A DNA stretch of 60,118 nucleotides from Candidatus Caldatribacterium californiense OP9-cSCG (GTDB lineage: Bacteria; Atribacterota; Atribacteria; Atribacterales; Caldatribacteriaceae). Made by a program: the position numbers and the translations under genes. Below, piece by piece: positions 34,478-43,999 of this stretch (position 1 is its first letter; each line of letters opens with the position of its first letter). The DNA lies in assembly GCA_000353875.1 (NCBI GenBank), contig APKF01000074.1, positions 1 through 60,118 of the forward strand, in the 5' to 3' direction. The notes under the pieces are model-generated. The model had not been told where the DNA came from. It did no database searches and saw only the letters and a list, made by a program, of their open reading frames with translations.

Positions 34478-35804
34478 CCCGACACAATACAGGAATACCG
34501 ATGCACTTCCCCTGGGGATTCCTGGCAAGACGAACCTCTAGAAAGCTCCCCGCCCGGAGGTTTTCTTCGCCCTCCAGGAAAACCCTCAGGTTCTCTCGAG
34601 TCCGGGCTACGAGTTCTCCATCTTCTTCAAGGAGCAGAACCTCCGTCACTCTTCCCTCGTGGACACGGAGGCGGCGAAGATAAGCTTCTCGTAGCCTGTC
34701 ATTCAGCACTCGCAGTCGTTCTTTTTTTACTTCCTGGGGAACATCGTCTTTGAGCTGTGCGGCTTTTGTGCGGGGGCGAGGAGAATACGCATAGGTATAG
34801 GCGATCTCAAATTGTACCTCCCGAACAACTCTGAGGGTTTCGGCAAAATCTTCCTCGCTCTCCGTGGGGAACCCCACGATGATGTCCGTGCCAATGACTG
34901 CTTCAGGAATACGTTCACGAATGAAGGAGGCTATCTGCAGATACTCCTTCCGGGTGTATCCCCGGTTCATAAGGGCAAGGATTCTGTCTGAACCAGCCTG
35001 GAGAGGAAGGTGGAAGTACGGGCAGAGTATGCGGCTTCCCCGCACGATTTCCACGATTTCCCTCCGCATATCCCGGGGGTGAGAGGTGATGAAGCGAACC
35101 CAGATTTTCTCTCCTCCGAAACGGCGTTCGATATCTTCAAGAAGGCTCTCAAACGCCCGGGGATTCCCGAGGTCCTTGCCGTAGCTATTGACGTTCTGTC
35201 CCAGGAGAATGATTTCCCGAAAGCCCTCGCGAACGATTTCATCGAGTTCCTCAAGAATCACATCGTGGGGTTTGCTCCGCTGAGGGCCAGTCGTATATGG
35301 TACAACACAGTAGCTACAGAAATTATCACACCCGAAGGCAATCGGGAGGTAAGCGGAAACCCTTCCTTTCCGCCGGTATCCTCTCTCGGCGAAGTGCGGC
35401 GAGGGGGGTGAGAAGACAACTTTTCGTTCCCCCGTAACACAGGCCTCTCGAACAAGGGAAGGGAGCACATCAATGTTGTGGGTTCCGGTGAGAACCCTCA
35501 CATACGGGAGGCGAGCAAGAAGCTCCTCCCGCAAGAGCTCGCTCATACACCCGCAGAGAACGACACAGGGAGGCTTTCCCCTTCTCTGCAGCGCAGCGTG
35601 ATAGAGATGGGTAATAACCCCAACAGCCCTTGCCACGGCGTGTTCCCGAACAGCGCAGGTATTGAAAACGAGCACATCTGCTTCCTCCTCTTCCCGGGCT
35701 TCAGAGAAGCCATCCTGAAGGAAGAGGTGAAGAATGTGTTCAGAGCGGCTCCTATTCATCTGGCAGCCAAAAGTTACCAGGGCAACGGAAAGCCTATCTC
35801 CCAT
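34461..35804 (-). CDS. miaB: tRNA-2-methylthio-N6-dimethylallyladenosine synthase
   Basis: MiaB adds the methylthio group after MiaA. It is a 447-residue radical SAM methylthiotransferase: N-terminal UPF0004 domain with TFGCQMNRSRSEH, FNTCAVRE and LCGCMSE (three cysteines for the second cluster), the SAM cluster motif CDNFCSYCVVPY, LGQNVNSYG, RFITSHPRDM, IVGFPTESEEDF, and a TRAM domain at the end. It begins about 65 bases after the spoVS terminator, so it needs read-through or its own promoter; none is clear in that gap. Confidence 0.96.
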   Translation of the reverse strand: MGDRLSVALVTFGCQMNRSRSEHILHLFLQDGFSEAREEEEADVLVFNTCAVREHAVARAVGVITHLYHAALQRRGKPPCVVLCGCMSELLREELLARLPYVRVLTGTHNIDVLPSLVREACVTGERKVVFSPPSPHFAERGYRRKGRVSAYLPIAFGCDNFCSYCVVPYTTGPQRSKPHDVILEELDEIVREGFREIILLGQNVNSYGKDLGNPRAFESLLEDIERRFGGEKIWVRFITSHPRDMRREIVEIVRGSRILCPYFHLPLQAGSDRILALMNRGYTRKEYLQIASFIRERIPEAVIGTDIIVGFPTESEEDFAETLRVVREVQFEIAYTYAYSPRPRTKAAQLKDDVPQEVKKERLRVLNDRLREAYLRRLRVHEGRVTEVLLLEEDGELVARTRENLRVFLEGEENLRAGSFLEVRLARNPQGKCIGIPVLCRDDGKN

Positions 35805-35868
35805 AGTTTCCCCAGAAGAAGAAAAACGAAAAGAAAACCCACCTATTCCTCGGGAAAAGGCGGAAAAA

Positions 35869-35908
35869 GAGAAAGCCTGCTCTTTTTTGAGCAGGCTTTC
35901 TCTTTCTT
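35869..35908 (-). terminator. Strong bidirectional-looking terminator after spoVS
   Basis: A perfect 14-bp inverted repeat, GAGAAAGCCTGCTC and its complement, with a six-base loop, is flanked by T-rich sequence on both strands (TTTCTT on plus, TTTTTCC on minus). It starts five bases past the spoVS stop and should end the rny-ymdB-spoVS transcript. Confidence 0.85.
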
Positions 35909-36173
35909 AATCGTTCCGGGGCTTGACGATGAGTTTAATCGCCGTCCGCTCTTCCCCGTCGATGGTCACGTCGGTAAAGGCAGGAATGCACACAAGGTCA
36001 ATGCCGCTTGGAGCAACGTATCCCCGGGCAATGGCGATAGCCTTAATCGCTTGATTCACTGCCCCTGCCCCTATGGCCTGTATCTCTGCCATGCCCTTTT
36101 CCCGAATTGCACCTGCCAAGGCACCAGCAACTGCATTGGGATTGGACTTTGAGGATACCTTGAGAACGTCCAT
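35907..36173 (-). CDS. spoVS: Stage V sporulation protein S
   Basis: An 88-residue Alba-like nucleic-acid-binding protein, very highly conserved: MDVLKVSSKSNPNAVAGALA, EIQAIGAGAVNQAIKAIAIA, RGYVAPSGIDLVCIPAF and GEERTAIKLIVKPR. The start is the ATG ending at 36173, preceded by AAGGGGGAA. SpoVS occurs in many organisms that do not form spores, so it says nothing about sporulation on its own. The order rny-ymdB-spoVS is the same as in Bacillus, suggesting a shared role in RNA turnover or nucleoid regulation (inference). Confidence 0.96.
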   Translation of the reverse strand: MDVLKVSSKSNPNAVAGALAGAIREKGMAEIQAIGAGAVNQAIKAIAIARGYVAPSGIDLVCIPAFTDVTIDGEERTAIKLIVKPRND

Positions 36174-36232
36174 CGTCGATTCCCCCTTGTCCACAAGATG
36201 AAAGATTTCGTTTCTCCTTCCACATCAAGTAC

Positions 36233-37021
36233 TCAAACGTGCTCCGCAAGAGGTACAGAAAGACGGAAAATCTTCTGCGCTTTCCCTGTAGTGTCATCCA
36301 CCTCCACGACAATGCCATTGAGTTTCACGTTTTCCTTAGCCACTCGGTACTTCACTGGCATTTGTGTGAGGAATCTTCCAACGATGTCCGCTACCTCAAT
36401 CCCGATGACCGAATCGTGAGCACCTGTCATACCAATGTCGGTGATGTACGCCGTTCCCTGGGGGAGGATGCGTTCATCGGCCGTGGCCACATGGGTATGG
36501 GTTCCAAACACACACGAGACCTTTCCGTCCAGAAACCACCCCATCGCTATTTTCTCCGACGAGGCCTCGGCATGAAAGTCCACAAGGATAAGCCGCGTCT
36601 CTTCGTGGAGATGTTTGAGCTCTTCTTCCATCCTGCGAAAGGGGCAATCCAAAGGAGGCATGAACACACGGCCACTGAGGTTCACGACTGCCCAAACCTT
36701 CCCCCCCTTCTCCAAGATGAGCGACCCCCTCCCTGGAACACCATCGGGGTAATTCAGGGGACGGAGGAGACGAGGCTGATGCTCAATGTAAGCGACAATC
36801 TCCTTCTTGTCCCAAATATGGTTACCTGTGGTGATCACGTCCACCCCGTACCCCAGAATTTCCTCGCAAACCTCCGGTGTTATCCCTAAGCCTCCTGCGG
36901 CGTTCTCGCCGTTGACGATGACAGCGTCAATCTGCAGTTCTTCCCGAAGCGACGAGAGCTTCTCCCGAAGCACCCGTCGCCCTGGTTTTCCTACTACGTC
37001 TCCTACAATGAGGAATTTCAA
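36233..37021 (-). CDS. ymdB: YmdB-family metallophosphoesterase (2',3'-cyclic phosphodiesterase)
   Basis: The 262-residue enzyme belongs to the YmdB/DUF64 calcineurin-like phosphoesterases, in Bacillus a 2',3'-cAMP phosphodiesterase with wide effects on gene expression. Metal-site motifs are VGDVVGKPGRR, VNGENAAGG, TTGNHIWDKKE, DFHAEASSEK and GTHTHVATADERIL. I prefer the TTG at 37021 because GGAGGAGGG lies just upstream of it; the earlier GTG at 37039 would sit on top of that site. It lies 17 bases past the RNase Y stop. Confidence 0.93.
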   Translation of the reverse strand: MKFLIVGDVVGKPGRRVLREKLSSLREELQIDAVIVNGENAAGGLGITPEVCEEILGYGVDVITTGNHIWDKKEIVAYIEHQPRLLRPLNYPDGVPGRGSLILEKGGKVWAVVNLSGRVFMPPLDCPFRRMEEELKHLHEETRLILVDFHAEASSEKIAMGWFLDGKVSCVFGTHTHVATADERILPQGTAYITDIGMTGAHDSVIGIEVADIVGRFLTQMPVKYRVAKENVKLNGIVVEVDDTTGKAQKIFRLSVPLAEHV

Positions 37022-37038
37022 GTACTCACCCTCCTCCA

Positions 37039-38568
37039 CTACTTGGCGTATTCAACGGCCCGGGTTTCCCGGATAACCGTCACCTTAATCTGCCCCGGGT
37101 ACTCCAGCTCTTTCTCGATCCGCTTCACCACGTCTCGAGCGAGTTTCGCCGCACCAGCGTCGTCAATCCGGTCTGGCTTCACGATAATGCGTACCTCACG
37201 GCCCGCCTGAATGGCATAGGCCTTTTCCACACCCTCGAAAGAATCCGCAATCCTTTCCAGACGCTCCAGACGTTTAATGTACGCCTCAAGGCTTTCCCTT
37301 CGTGCCCCAGGGCGCGATGCCGAGATAGCATCCGCCGCCTGCACAAGCACAGCCTCGAGGGTCTGGGGTTCGACATCGCCGTGGTGTGCCTCAACAGCGT
37401 GAATAACCTCCCACCTTTCCCCATACCTTCCAAGGAGCTCTGCTCCAATCTTTGCATGGGGTCCCTCGACTTCATGGTCCAGAGCTTTGCCAATATCGTG
37501 CAGAAGTCCTGCCCGCTTTGCCACCTGCACGTTCGCCCCAAGCTCCGCCGCCATCATACCGGCGAAGTGCGCCACTTCCTTGGCGTGTTGCAGAACATTC
37601 TGCCCGTAACTCGTGCGGAAATAGAGCTTCCCCAAAAGCTTCACGAGTTCCGGGTTCATGTTCTTGATGCCGGTATCAAAGAGGGCCTGTTCTCCCTCCT
37701 GAAGGATTTTCTCCTCAACCTGGGCCTTGGCCTTTTCGATAAGCTCCTCGATACGAGCAGGATGGATACGACCATCCATGATGAGCTTTTCGAGGGCGAT
37801 GCGAGCAACCTCTCGTCGTATGGGATCAAAGCATGAGATGATAACGGCTTCCGGCGTGTCGTCAATAATCAGGTCAACCCCGGTCATCATCTCAAAGGTC
37901 CGGATGTTTCTTCCCTCGCGACCAATGATGCGCCCCTTCATCTCGTCGTTGGGGAGTGCTACCACGGATACCGTACTCTCTACCGTAAAGTCTGCAGCGT
38001 AGCGCTGGATAGCCTGACCCACAATATCTCGAGCAATCCTCTCTGCTTCTTTCTTTGCCCGTTCTTCGGCCTCCTTTATCTTTAAACCCACCTCATACTC
38101 TAAGGTTTTCTCCACACGTTCCAGAAGTTCTCGTTGCGCCTCTTCCACAGAGAGCCCCGCAATACGAGAAAGCTCTTGGATCTCTCTCGCCTTCAGGGCT
38201 TCGACTTCTTGTCTTTCCCGCTCAAGGGCTTCCTGAGCCTTCCGGAGAGCGTTCTCCGATCTCTCAAGTTGCTCCATCCGGCGCTCCAGCATCTCCTCCC
38301 GTCGAAGAAGACGGCCCTCGAGGTTCTGCAGTTCTTTTCGCTTCCGCTGAATCTCTTCTTCAAGCGCCTGTTTTTCCCGGAGGACTTCTTCTTTTGCCGA
38401 AAGGAGTGCTTCCTTCTTCAGGTTCTCTGCCTGGCGGGCAGCCTCCTCAAGCATTCCCCGAACCTGAAGTTCCACGCTCTCCTTTCGTCTTTTAAGCTGG
38501 AAGTTCACGAAGAACGTACCTGCTACGAACCCTATTGCCGCTCCTAAAAAGATATATATCGGCCCCAT
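37039..38568 (-). CDS. rny: Ribonuclease Y
   Basis: RNase Y is a membrane-bound endoribonuclease that starts mRNA decay. The 509-residue protein has an N-terminal membrane segment ([18 protein letters not shown]), a long charged coiled coil (about 25-200), a KH domain ([20 protein letters not shown]) and an HD domain with [12 protein letters not shown] and [15 protein letters not shown]. Length matches the family. A good promoter lies just upstream. It heads the rny-ymdB-spoVS unit, and PNPase is encoded in the same large cluster. Confidence 0.97.
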   Translation of the reverse strand: MGPIYIFLGAAIGFVAGTFFVNFQLKRRKESVELQVRGMLEEAARQAENLKKEALLSAKEEVLREKQALEEEIQRKRKELQNLEGRLLRREEMLERRMEQLERSENALRKAQEALERERQEVEALKAREIQELSRIAGLSVEEAQRELLERVEKTLEYEVGLKIKEAEERAKKEAERIARDIVGQAIQRYAADFTVESTVSVVALPNDEMKGRIIGREGRNIRTFEMMTGVDLIIDDTPEAVIISCFDPIRREVARIALEKLIMDGRIHPARIEELIEKAKAQVEEKILQEGEQALFDTGIKNMNPELVKLLGKLYFRTSYGQNVLQHAKEVAHFAGMMAAELGANVQVAKRAGLLHDIGKALDHEVEGPHAKIGAELLGRYGERWEVIHAVEAHHGDVEPQTLEAVLVQAADAISASRPGARRESLEAYIKRLERLERIADSFEGVEKAYAIQAGREVRIIVKPDRIDDAGAAKLARDVVKRIEKELEYPGQIKVTVIRETRAVEYAK

Positions 38569-38622
38569 AGGCTGGATTCACCCCTTATTCACTTTTCAAT
38601 GTGCGGAACAAGCCTTGGAAAT

Positions 38623-38651
38623 ATTCTAATCGCCCTGGAAAGGCAAGTCAA
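38623..38651 (-). promoter_or_regulatory. Probable sigma-70-type promoter for rny-ymdB-spoVS
   Basis: On the minus strand TTGACT (38651-38646) and TAGAAT (38628-38623) are exactly 17 bases apart. The site lies in the 79-base gap before rny and slightly overlaps the last codon of recX. It implies a leader of about 50 bases. Sequence match is clear; use is inferred. Confidence 0.65.
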
Positions 38652-39115
38652 GGACGGGGAGAACCGAAAAAGAGCGACCACCCACACTCGATGGCCTCTT
38701 CCGCAAACCCCCTGGCTCTGAGACGACGCCAGAACCTCTCACGGTCTTCCCCTCTGGCTTGCCAAAAGGACAACAACCTCACCACGTCCTCAACCTCGAC
38801 CTCAAGGGGGTAGACGCTACGGAGTTCGGCAAGAAGCGGTGAGGGGATGCCCCTTTCCTTGAGTTCATGGCGCAGTGCAAAGAATCCTCTGGGATTTATC
38901 TGACGCCGCTCCTCAACGTACGCACTCACGTAGGCCCGGTCATTGAGGTACCCTCTCTCAGAAAGCAGAGCAATCGCTTCCTCCAAGACTGCGTCAGGAA
39001 ATCCCTCGCGCCGCAGAGCCTCCCGGATTTCCCAGGACGTGCACATCCTCCGGGCAAGTTTCCGCAGCGCCCGTTTTAAGGCTTCATCAGTCGTTAAGGG
39101 CAATTTTCGGGTCAA
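38648..39115 (-). CDS. recX: Regulatory protein RecX
   Basis: RecX binds RecA filaments and limits their growth. The 155-residue protein shows the three-helix repeats of the family: [40 protein letters not shown] with AYVEERR, and [20 protein letters not shown]. It starts at TTG 39115 inside the end of recA (29-base overlap), the standard recA-recX order, so translation is likely coupled and the level tied to RecA. Confidence 0.92.
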   Translation of the reverse strand: MTRKLPLTTDEALKRALRKLARRMCTSWEIREALRREGFPDAVLEEAIALLSERGYLNDRAYVSAYVEERRQINPRGFFALRHELKERGIPSPLLAELRSVYPLEVEVEDVVRLLSFWQARGEDRERFWRRLRARGFAEEAIECGWSLFFGSPRP

Positions 39116-40118
39116 TTCCCATCTTCTCCAGGGAAGCCAAAAGAATCTTCTGGGCGATTTCGGGATTCTCTTTCAGGAACTGGCGCACTCCTTCCCGTCC
39201 CTGTCCCAGCCGGTATTCGCCAAAGGCGTACCAGCTTCCCGAGCGCCTGACCACTCCCGCTCCCTCGGCGAGATCCAGGATTTCTCCCTCCCTCGATATA
39301 CCCTCTCCGTAGAAGAGCTCAAGGTCCGCATCCTTGAAGGGAGCAGCAAGCTTGTTCTTAACCACCCGCACCTTCGTCCACGCCCCGACAATCTGGTCGC
39401 CTCCCCCGATCCGGATGTAGTCTTTTTTGCGGACATCGAGCCGGACCGAAGCGTAGAACTTGAGCGCTCTTCCTCCGGGGGTGGTCTCAGAGGGACCGTA
39501 GTTTGTGCCAATCTTCTCGCGGAGCTGGTTGACAAAAATCGCCACAGTCTTCGTTTTGCTGATATACCCTGTGAGCCGGCGAAGGGCCTGGGACATAAGC
39601 CTTGCCTGGAGGCCAACCGTGGGTTCTCCAATACCTCCCTCAAGCTCCATCCGTGGGGCAAGCGCCGCCACGGAGTCCAGAACCACGATGTCGATGCTGC
39701 CACTGCGCACCAGGGTATCCACGATGTCTAAAGCCTCCTCAGCCGTCGTGGGTTGCGAGATAAGAAGCCTGTCCACCTGAACCCCTATGCGGCTAGCGTA
39801 AGCAGGGTCCAGAGCGTGCTCGGCGTCGATGAAAGCCGCAATGCCGCCCTTTTTCTGAGCCTCGGCAATGGCATGGAGGGCAATGGTGGTTTTTCCTGAA
39901 GCCTCTGGTCCGAAGATTTCCACCACCCGGCCTCTGGGAAACCCTCCAACCCCCAGGGCAATGTTAAGGAGGATTGACCCAGTCTTGATCACCTCCACGT
40001 CGGCGGCGAGCACGTTCTGAGAAAGGAACATGATGGCCCCTTTTCCGTACTTCTTCTCTATGATGCTCATAGCCTGCTTGATGATTTCTTCTCTGCTATC
40101 CCTTCCCGCCTCGTTCAT
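39087..40118 (-). CDS. recA: Recombinase RecA
   Basis: The 343-residue recombinase has every core element: [31 protein letters not shown] (Walker A), [26 protein letters not shown] (Walker B), NQLREKIG followed by a [13 protein letters not shown] loop, and a C-terminal domain. The acidic C-terminal tail common in other bacteria is short (it ends KIALND). The ATG ending at 40118 is chosen because GGGG lies eight bases upstream; another ATG two codons earlier is too close. The long open frame upstream is the 3' part of the thpR gene read in another frame. Confidence 0.97.
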   Translation of the reverse strand: MNEAGRDSREEIIKQAMSIIEKKYGKGAIMFLSQNVLAADVEVIKTGSILLNIALGVGGFPRGRVVEIFGPEASGKTTIALHAIAEAQKKGGIAAFIDAEHALDPAYASRIGVQVDRLLISQPTTAEEALDIVDTLVRSGSIDIVVLDSVAALAPRMELEGGIGEPTVGLQARLMSQALRRLTGYISKTKTVAIFVNQLREKIGTNYGPSETTPGGRALKFYASVRLDVRKKDYIRIGGGDQIVGAWTKVRVVKNKLAAPFKDADLELFYGEGISREGEILDLAEGAGVVRRSGSWYAFGEYRLGQGREGVRQFLKENPEIAQKILLASLEKMGIDPKIALND

Positions 40119-40123
40119 GGACA

Positions 40124-40687
40124 TCACCCCTTCAAAGGAACCTGCACGAGTTTCTGATATACCGGGCCCGAAGGCGTAAGAGTGCTCTGAAAGAGCACGA
40201 TTTCCCTGAAAACCACTGGAAGCGGTGACCATCCTGCAAGGGCTGCAGCTTGCAGCGCAAGGGGCGACCGGAACCGGGCGAGGGTCACATGGGGAACAAA
40301 ATCTTTATCCTCGTCCCAGGAAATACGAGCCTCACGGAGCTTCTGGAACAGGGCCCTCGCCACCCGGATGGTCACCGTCTTTCCCTCGCCATCAAGGCCT
40401 ATCCAGAGGACTCTGGCCCTCTGCCAGGAGGGAAATACCCCAATTTCCTCAAGAACCACACCGTACGAAGGGAAGGCACCACCGAGGTACTCAAGAATCC
40501 CACGAATGTCCTCAACACGGGGAGAAGGCAGTGCCGGAAAAAACGCGAGGGTGAGATGGAAATGGTCTTTGCTGACCCACTTCCCCTGGGGATAGGCACT
40601 CCTCTGCTTCTCCACAAAACGCCACAGGGCATCTTTAGCCTCTTCAGGTAGAGGAAGGGCCACAAAAGCACGAATGCTTTCTCTCAC
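40124..40687 (-). CDS. thpR: RNA 2',3'-cyclic phosphodiesterase
   Basis: A 187-residue 2H phosphoesterase (LigT/ThpR family) with two HxTx motifs: DHFHLTLAF near residue 42 and [10 protein letters not shown] near residue 130. Such enzymes open 2',3'-cyclic phosphates on RNA to 2'-phosphates. The N-terminus ([16 protein letters not shown]) is typical. It sits between cinA and recA, as in several Gram-positive and thermophilic genomes; it overlaps cinA by 4 bases. Confidence 0.92.
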   Translation of the reverse strand: MRESIRAFVALPLPEEAKDALWRFVEKQRSAYPQGKWVSKDHFHLTLAFFPALPSPRVEDIRGILEYLGGAFPSYGVVLEEIGVFPSWQRARVLWIGLDGEGKTVTIRVARALFQKLREARISWDEDKDFVPHVTLARFRSPLALQAAALAGWSPLPVVFREIVLFQSTLTPSGPVYQKLVQVPLKG

Positions 40688-41931
40688 CGGACATCCCTCT
40701 CTCGCAAGAAAGCAAAGAGCATAGTCAACGCTGCCTGGGAGAAGAAACGCTTGTTCATCAGCCGGTCGCCTCGGAACTGGAATTTCCGGACCTCTGTCCG
40801 CAAAGCGTCACTCACGGCGACGTACACAAGGCCCACCGGTTTCTCCGGGCTTCCTCCCCCGGGACCAGCGATACCCGTGATGCCCAGACCAATATCTACT
40901 CCCGTCTTTTTTCGCACCCCTTCTGCGAGATACCGTGCCGTTTCCTCGCTTACCGCTCCAAAGCGGCAGAGGATCTCCTTGGGAACCCCTATGTCGGTGA
41001 GCTTCGCCTCATTGCTGTACACGATGTACCCCCGCTCGAAGTAACGCGAACTCCCCGGAACATCGGTCATGCGGCTTCCCACAAGACCACCCGTGCAGGA
41101 CTCAGCCAGGGCTACCTTCCACCCCCGCTCAAGGAGCAGTCTCCCTACCGCTTCTTCAAGCGTCTCACCGAAGGGAGAAAAGAGATACGGCATAAAGGCG
41201 CTCTTCACCGCCGCAATGGTTTCCTCTGCCCTTTTTTGGTCCTCCAGTGGAACATCCTGGCCGTAGAGGAAGAACCAGACCTCCCCATAGTTGGGGAGAA
41301 AGGCAAAACGGAGCGACTGCGGAAGCCCGGAAAGCAAAGGAAGCATTTTCTCTTCAAGCTGCGATTCTCCAATACCGCAGAACTTCAGGATCTCGCTGCG
41401 GTAAACCCCGCCCTGAAGCGTGGGAATCTCTTGCTCCAGAAGACCCCAGAAGAACTCCACCTCCCTCGGAACACCAGGAAGGACAAAAATTCTGGTTCCT
41501 CTCTCCTCAAGGATGAAAGCGGGAGCGGTACCCACCCTATTGGGGAGGAAACGGGCACCCTCGGGAAAGAAAGCCTGTTTCCGGTTGTTCTCCGGTGGTT
41601 CGACGCTCCGAATCCGGTAAAATGCCTGACGAATACTCTCCCAGGCTTCCTCGCAGAAGACGAGCGACTTCCCCAGAGCCCGGGCAACTGCCTCCCGGGT
41701 GAAATCGTCAACCGTGGGTCCCAGACCTCCTGAGACGAAAAGGAAGTTCACTCCCTGCTCCAGAAGAAAGCGAAGACCAGAGGCGATCTCCTCCATGCCA
41801 TCGGGAACAAAGAGTATCCACTTTGGGAAAATCCCCTTGCCCAAAAGCCTATGGACCAGAAAACCCGCGTTGATATCCCGCACCATGCCAGTGACGAGTT
41901 CTGTCCCCACACAGAGAATTGCAGCGTTCAC
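40684..41931 (-). CDS. cinA: CinA-like protein (nicotinamide-nucleotide amidase/ADP-ribose pyrophosphatase)
   Basis: Two domains in 415 residues. The N-terminal MoCF/COG1058 domain (AAILCVGTELVTGMVRD, FVSGGLGPTVDDFTREAVA, LPGVPREVEFF) hydrolyses ADP-ribose-type compounds in relatives. The C-terminal CinA/PncC domain (VALAESCTGGLVGSRMTDVP, GYIVYSNEAK, GLGITGIAGPGGGSPEKPVG) deamidates nicotinamide mononucleotide. Together they act in pyridine nucleotide salvage. GTG at 41931 has GGAGGGAGAGG just upstream and overlaps the rimO stop; the open frame beyond it is not homologous. Linkage to recA is classic. Confidence 0.94.
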   Translation of the reverse strand: MNAAILCVGTELVTGMVRDINAGFLVHRLLGKGIFPKWILFVPDGMEEIASGLRFLLEQGVNFLFVSGGLGPTVDDFTREAVARALGKSLVFCEEAWESIRQAFYRIRSVEPPENNRKQAFFPEGARFLPNRVGTAPAFILEERGTRIFVLPGVPREVEFFWGLLEQEIPTLQGGVYRSEILKFCGIGESQLEEKMLPLLSGLPQSLRFAFLPNYGEVWFFLYGQDVPLEDQKRAEETIAAVKSAFMPYLFSPFGETLEEAVGRLLLERGWKVALAESCTGGLVGSRMTDVPGSSRYFERGYIVYSNEAKLTDIGVPKEILCRFGAVSEETARYLAEGVRKKTGVDIGLGITGIAGPGGGSPEKPVGLVYVAVSDALRTEVRKFQFRGDRLMNKRFFSQAALTMLFAFLRERDVR

Positions 41932-43259
41932 AGAACCTCTCCCTCCAGCTCGTAAGCAGAAGTCGTTGTGATACGCACCACAACCCTTTGGCCCCGCTGA
42001 AGATTCACCCCACGAGCCCACACCCTAACCCGACAGTCGACCTCAGGAGCGTCTTTGGTCGTACGCCCCAGAAAGAACGGCCCCTGTTCACTCCACAGCG
42101 GCCCCTCGTCAAGGAGAACTTCAAAGGTCATCCCACGGTATGTCCTGTGCACGCTTTCCATGACAGCTCTCTGCGCTTCCATAAGCACAGTGTACCGCCT
42201 TTCCTTCACTTCCTCAGGGACCTTGGGCTCAAGGGCAAAGGAGAGTGTGCCCTCTTCATCGGAATACATGAAGGCTCCCATCCGCTCAAAACGAAAAGCC
42301 TGAACAAAGTCAAGAAGACGGAGAAAGTGCTCCTCCTCCTCTCCCGGGAACCCCACCATGAAGGTCGTTCGAAGTGCGATTCCAGGGATACGATCCCGTA
42401 TCTTCTCGAGTCTCCTCCGGATCTCTTCAAAGGAGGAGAAGCGGCGCATACGCTGGAGAATATCGGGCACAACGTGCTGGAGGGGAATATCCAGGTATTT
42501 GACAACCTGGGGAATGGAAGCAACCGCCTCGATTAAGGTGTCGTCGATTCCCTCAGGAGAGAGGTAGAGCAGCCGGATCCAGGTATCCTCTTGGAGAGCT
42601 TCACCGAGAGCCCGAAGAAGCCTAGGAAGGCTTCTTTGGCGATAGAGGTCAAGACCGTAAGAGGTCAGGTCCTGAGCAACAAGGACAATCTCCCGAACTC
42701 CTGCTTTTTCCAGCAAACGAGCCTCCTCGACCACAGAGGAAATGGGCCGACTCCGAAGGGGTCCGCGAAGGGCTGGAATGAGGCAGAAGCTGCACCGGTG
42801 GAGGCACCCTTCAGCAATCTTCAGATAGGCATAATGGGGCGGTGTGGAAAGGATCCGGGGGTCAGTGTGAGTGTATATTGAAGGGGAAGACCCCAGAAAC
42901 ACCCCTCTCTTCCCGGAGGAGATGATGTCTGGAAGACGGAAGATTTCGTGCACTCCTACCCAGAAATCCACTTCCCGGTACCGGGAGGCAGCCCTTTCCC
43001 GAAAACGTTCCACGTAACATCCCAGGACCACAATTTTCTTCCGGGGGTCCTTCTTCTTGAGGCGAATGAGCCTCCGAATCCACGCCTCTGCCTCCTCACA
43101 GGAGGGCCGGATGAAAGCGCAGGTGTTGAGGAACACCCATTCAGCTTCTTCAGGGGGAACCACGGCGTTGTACCCGTGGACAAGGAGCTTCCCCAGGACG
43201 ACCTCAGAATCCACGAGGTTTTTGTCGCAACCCAGAGTGACAAAGGCGATGCGCTTCAT
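41928..43259 (-). CDS. rimO: Ribosomal protein S12 methylthiotransferase RimO
   Basis: RimO methylthiolates an aspartate of ribosomal protein S12 and is a sister of MiaB. The 443-residue sequence has VTLGCDKNLVDSEVVLGKL, FLNTCAFIRPSCEEAEAWI and VLGCYVER (three N-terminal cysteines), the radical SAM cluster EGCLHRCSFCLIP, LVAQDLTSYGLDL, YLDIPLQH and MVGFPGEEEEHF. The first motif (TLGCDKN) separates it from MiaB. The start ATG 43259 overlaps the rodZ stop by ATGA. Confidence 0.95.
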   Translation of the reverse strand: MKRIAFVTLGCDKNLVDSEVVLGKLLVHGYNAVVPPEEAEWVFLNTCAFIRPSCEEAEAWIRRLIRLKKKDPRKKIVVLGCYVERFRERAASRYREVDFWVGVHEIFRLPDIISSGKRGVFLGSSPSIYTHTDPRILSTPPHYAYLKIAEGCLHRCSFCLIPALRGPLRSRPISSVVEEARLLEKAGVREIVLVAQDLTSYGLDLYRQRSLPRLLRALGEALQEDTWIRLLYLSPEGIDDTLIEAVASIPQVVKYLDIPLQHVVPDILQRMRRFSSFEEIRRRLEKIRDRIPGIALRTTFMVGFPGEEEEHFLRLLDFVQAFRFERMGAFMYSDEEGTLSFALEPKVPEEVKERRYTVLMEAQRAVMESVHRTYRGMTFEVLLDEGPLWSEQGPFFLGRTTKDAPEVDCRVRVWARGVNLQRGQRVVVRITTTSAYELEGEVL

Positions 43260-43999
43260 GGAGCAAAGGTCTCACGGAAGGGTCCGGGGGTCTCAGCAAG
43301 GTATCCTCTCTCCTCCCCGTTCAGCCATACCCGAACGGCACTCCCATCGTCTCCAGAGACCTCAACAGGACCCTCACTCCGGAACACATAGGCCTTTCCA
43401 GGGACAAGAACCCCCGAGAACATCGTGACTCCCAGGGAAGCAACATCGGCCCAGGTGACCTTTTCCGCCACAAGGCGCAGAACAACGGGAAAGGACGGAG
43501 AGGGACTTTCAGAGGGAAGGGGTGAAGCAAGGTCGCCGATGAGGAGGGTTTCCTCGCTTTTTCCAGGATTCTCCGCCACAAAGGAATGAAGAGGAGCAAA
43601 GAAGAACACAAGAAGTACACCGCAGAGCGCCACAAGGGAGAAGAGGATGGCAAAAAGTACAGTTTTCCGCCTCTTTTTGGGCCTTGGAAGAAGCGCCTCA
43701 GCAGGTTTCCTTGCTTCCCTGGGGTGTTCGCGCCTTCCCCCTTCTCCGTAAGCCTTCAGGAAGAGGTCAACAACCTCTTCCTGGCGAAGGCCGAGAAAAC
43801 GGGCGTAAACCTTCGCATACCCCAGGGCATAGGCTCTCCCGGGAAGCTCTTCCCATCGCCCCTCCTCAAGAGCCCGGAGGAAACGCTCAGAGATGAATGT
43901 GGTTGCTTCAGCCTTCTCAATAGGCACACCCTTTTCCTCTCGAGCACGCCGTAACAGGTCCCCAAGTTGTTTCGCTATTTCCCGGTTAAATTCCTGCAC
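43256..43999 (-). CDS. rodZ: RodZ-like membrane-anchored HTH protein
   Basis: A 247-residue bitopic protein: N-terminal HTH of the Cro/RodZ type (QLGDLLRRAREEKGVPIEKA, about 10-75), a basic linker, one membrane helix (TVLFAILFSLVALCGVLLVF, about 117-136) and an external domain of the DUF4115 kind (VVLRLVAEKVTWADV to the end). RodZ anchors MreB in rod-shaped cells; the Bacillus homologue YmfM also lies near recA and ftsK/spoIIIE. GTG 43999 is chosen since GGGGAG lies upstream and the HTH begins right after. No mre genes are in the window. It overlaps ftsK by 14 bases. Confidence 0.85.
   Translation of the reverse strand: MQEFNREIAKQLGDLLRRAREEKGVPIEKAEATTFISERFLRALEEGRWEELPGRAYALGYAKVYARFLGLRQEEVVDLFLKAYGEGGRREHPREARKPAEALLPRPKKRRKTVLFAILFSLVALCGVLLVFFFAPLHSFVAENPGKSEETLLIGDLASPLPSESPSPSFPVVLRLVAEKVTWADVASLGVTMFSGVLVPGKAYVFRSEGPVEVSGDDGSAVRVWLNGEERGYLAETPGPFRETFAP

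Noticed and set aside
35478..36152. A 224-codon plus-strand frame across miaB, the terminator and spoVS
   Set aside because: It crosses a perfect terminator hairpin and is antisense to two well-conserved genes.
35907..36173. SpoVS as evidence that the organism sporulates
   Set aside because: SpoVS is found in many non-spore-formers and no other sporulation gene is in the window; FtsK and SpoIIIE cannot be told apart here.
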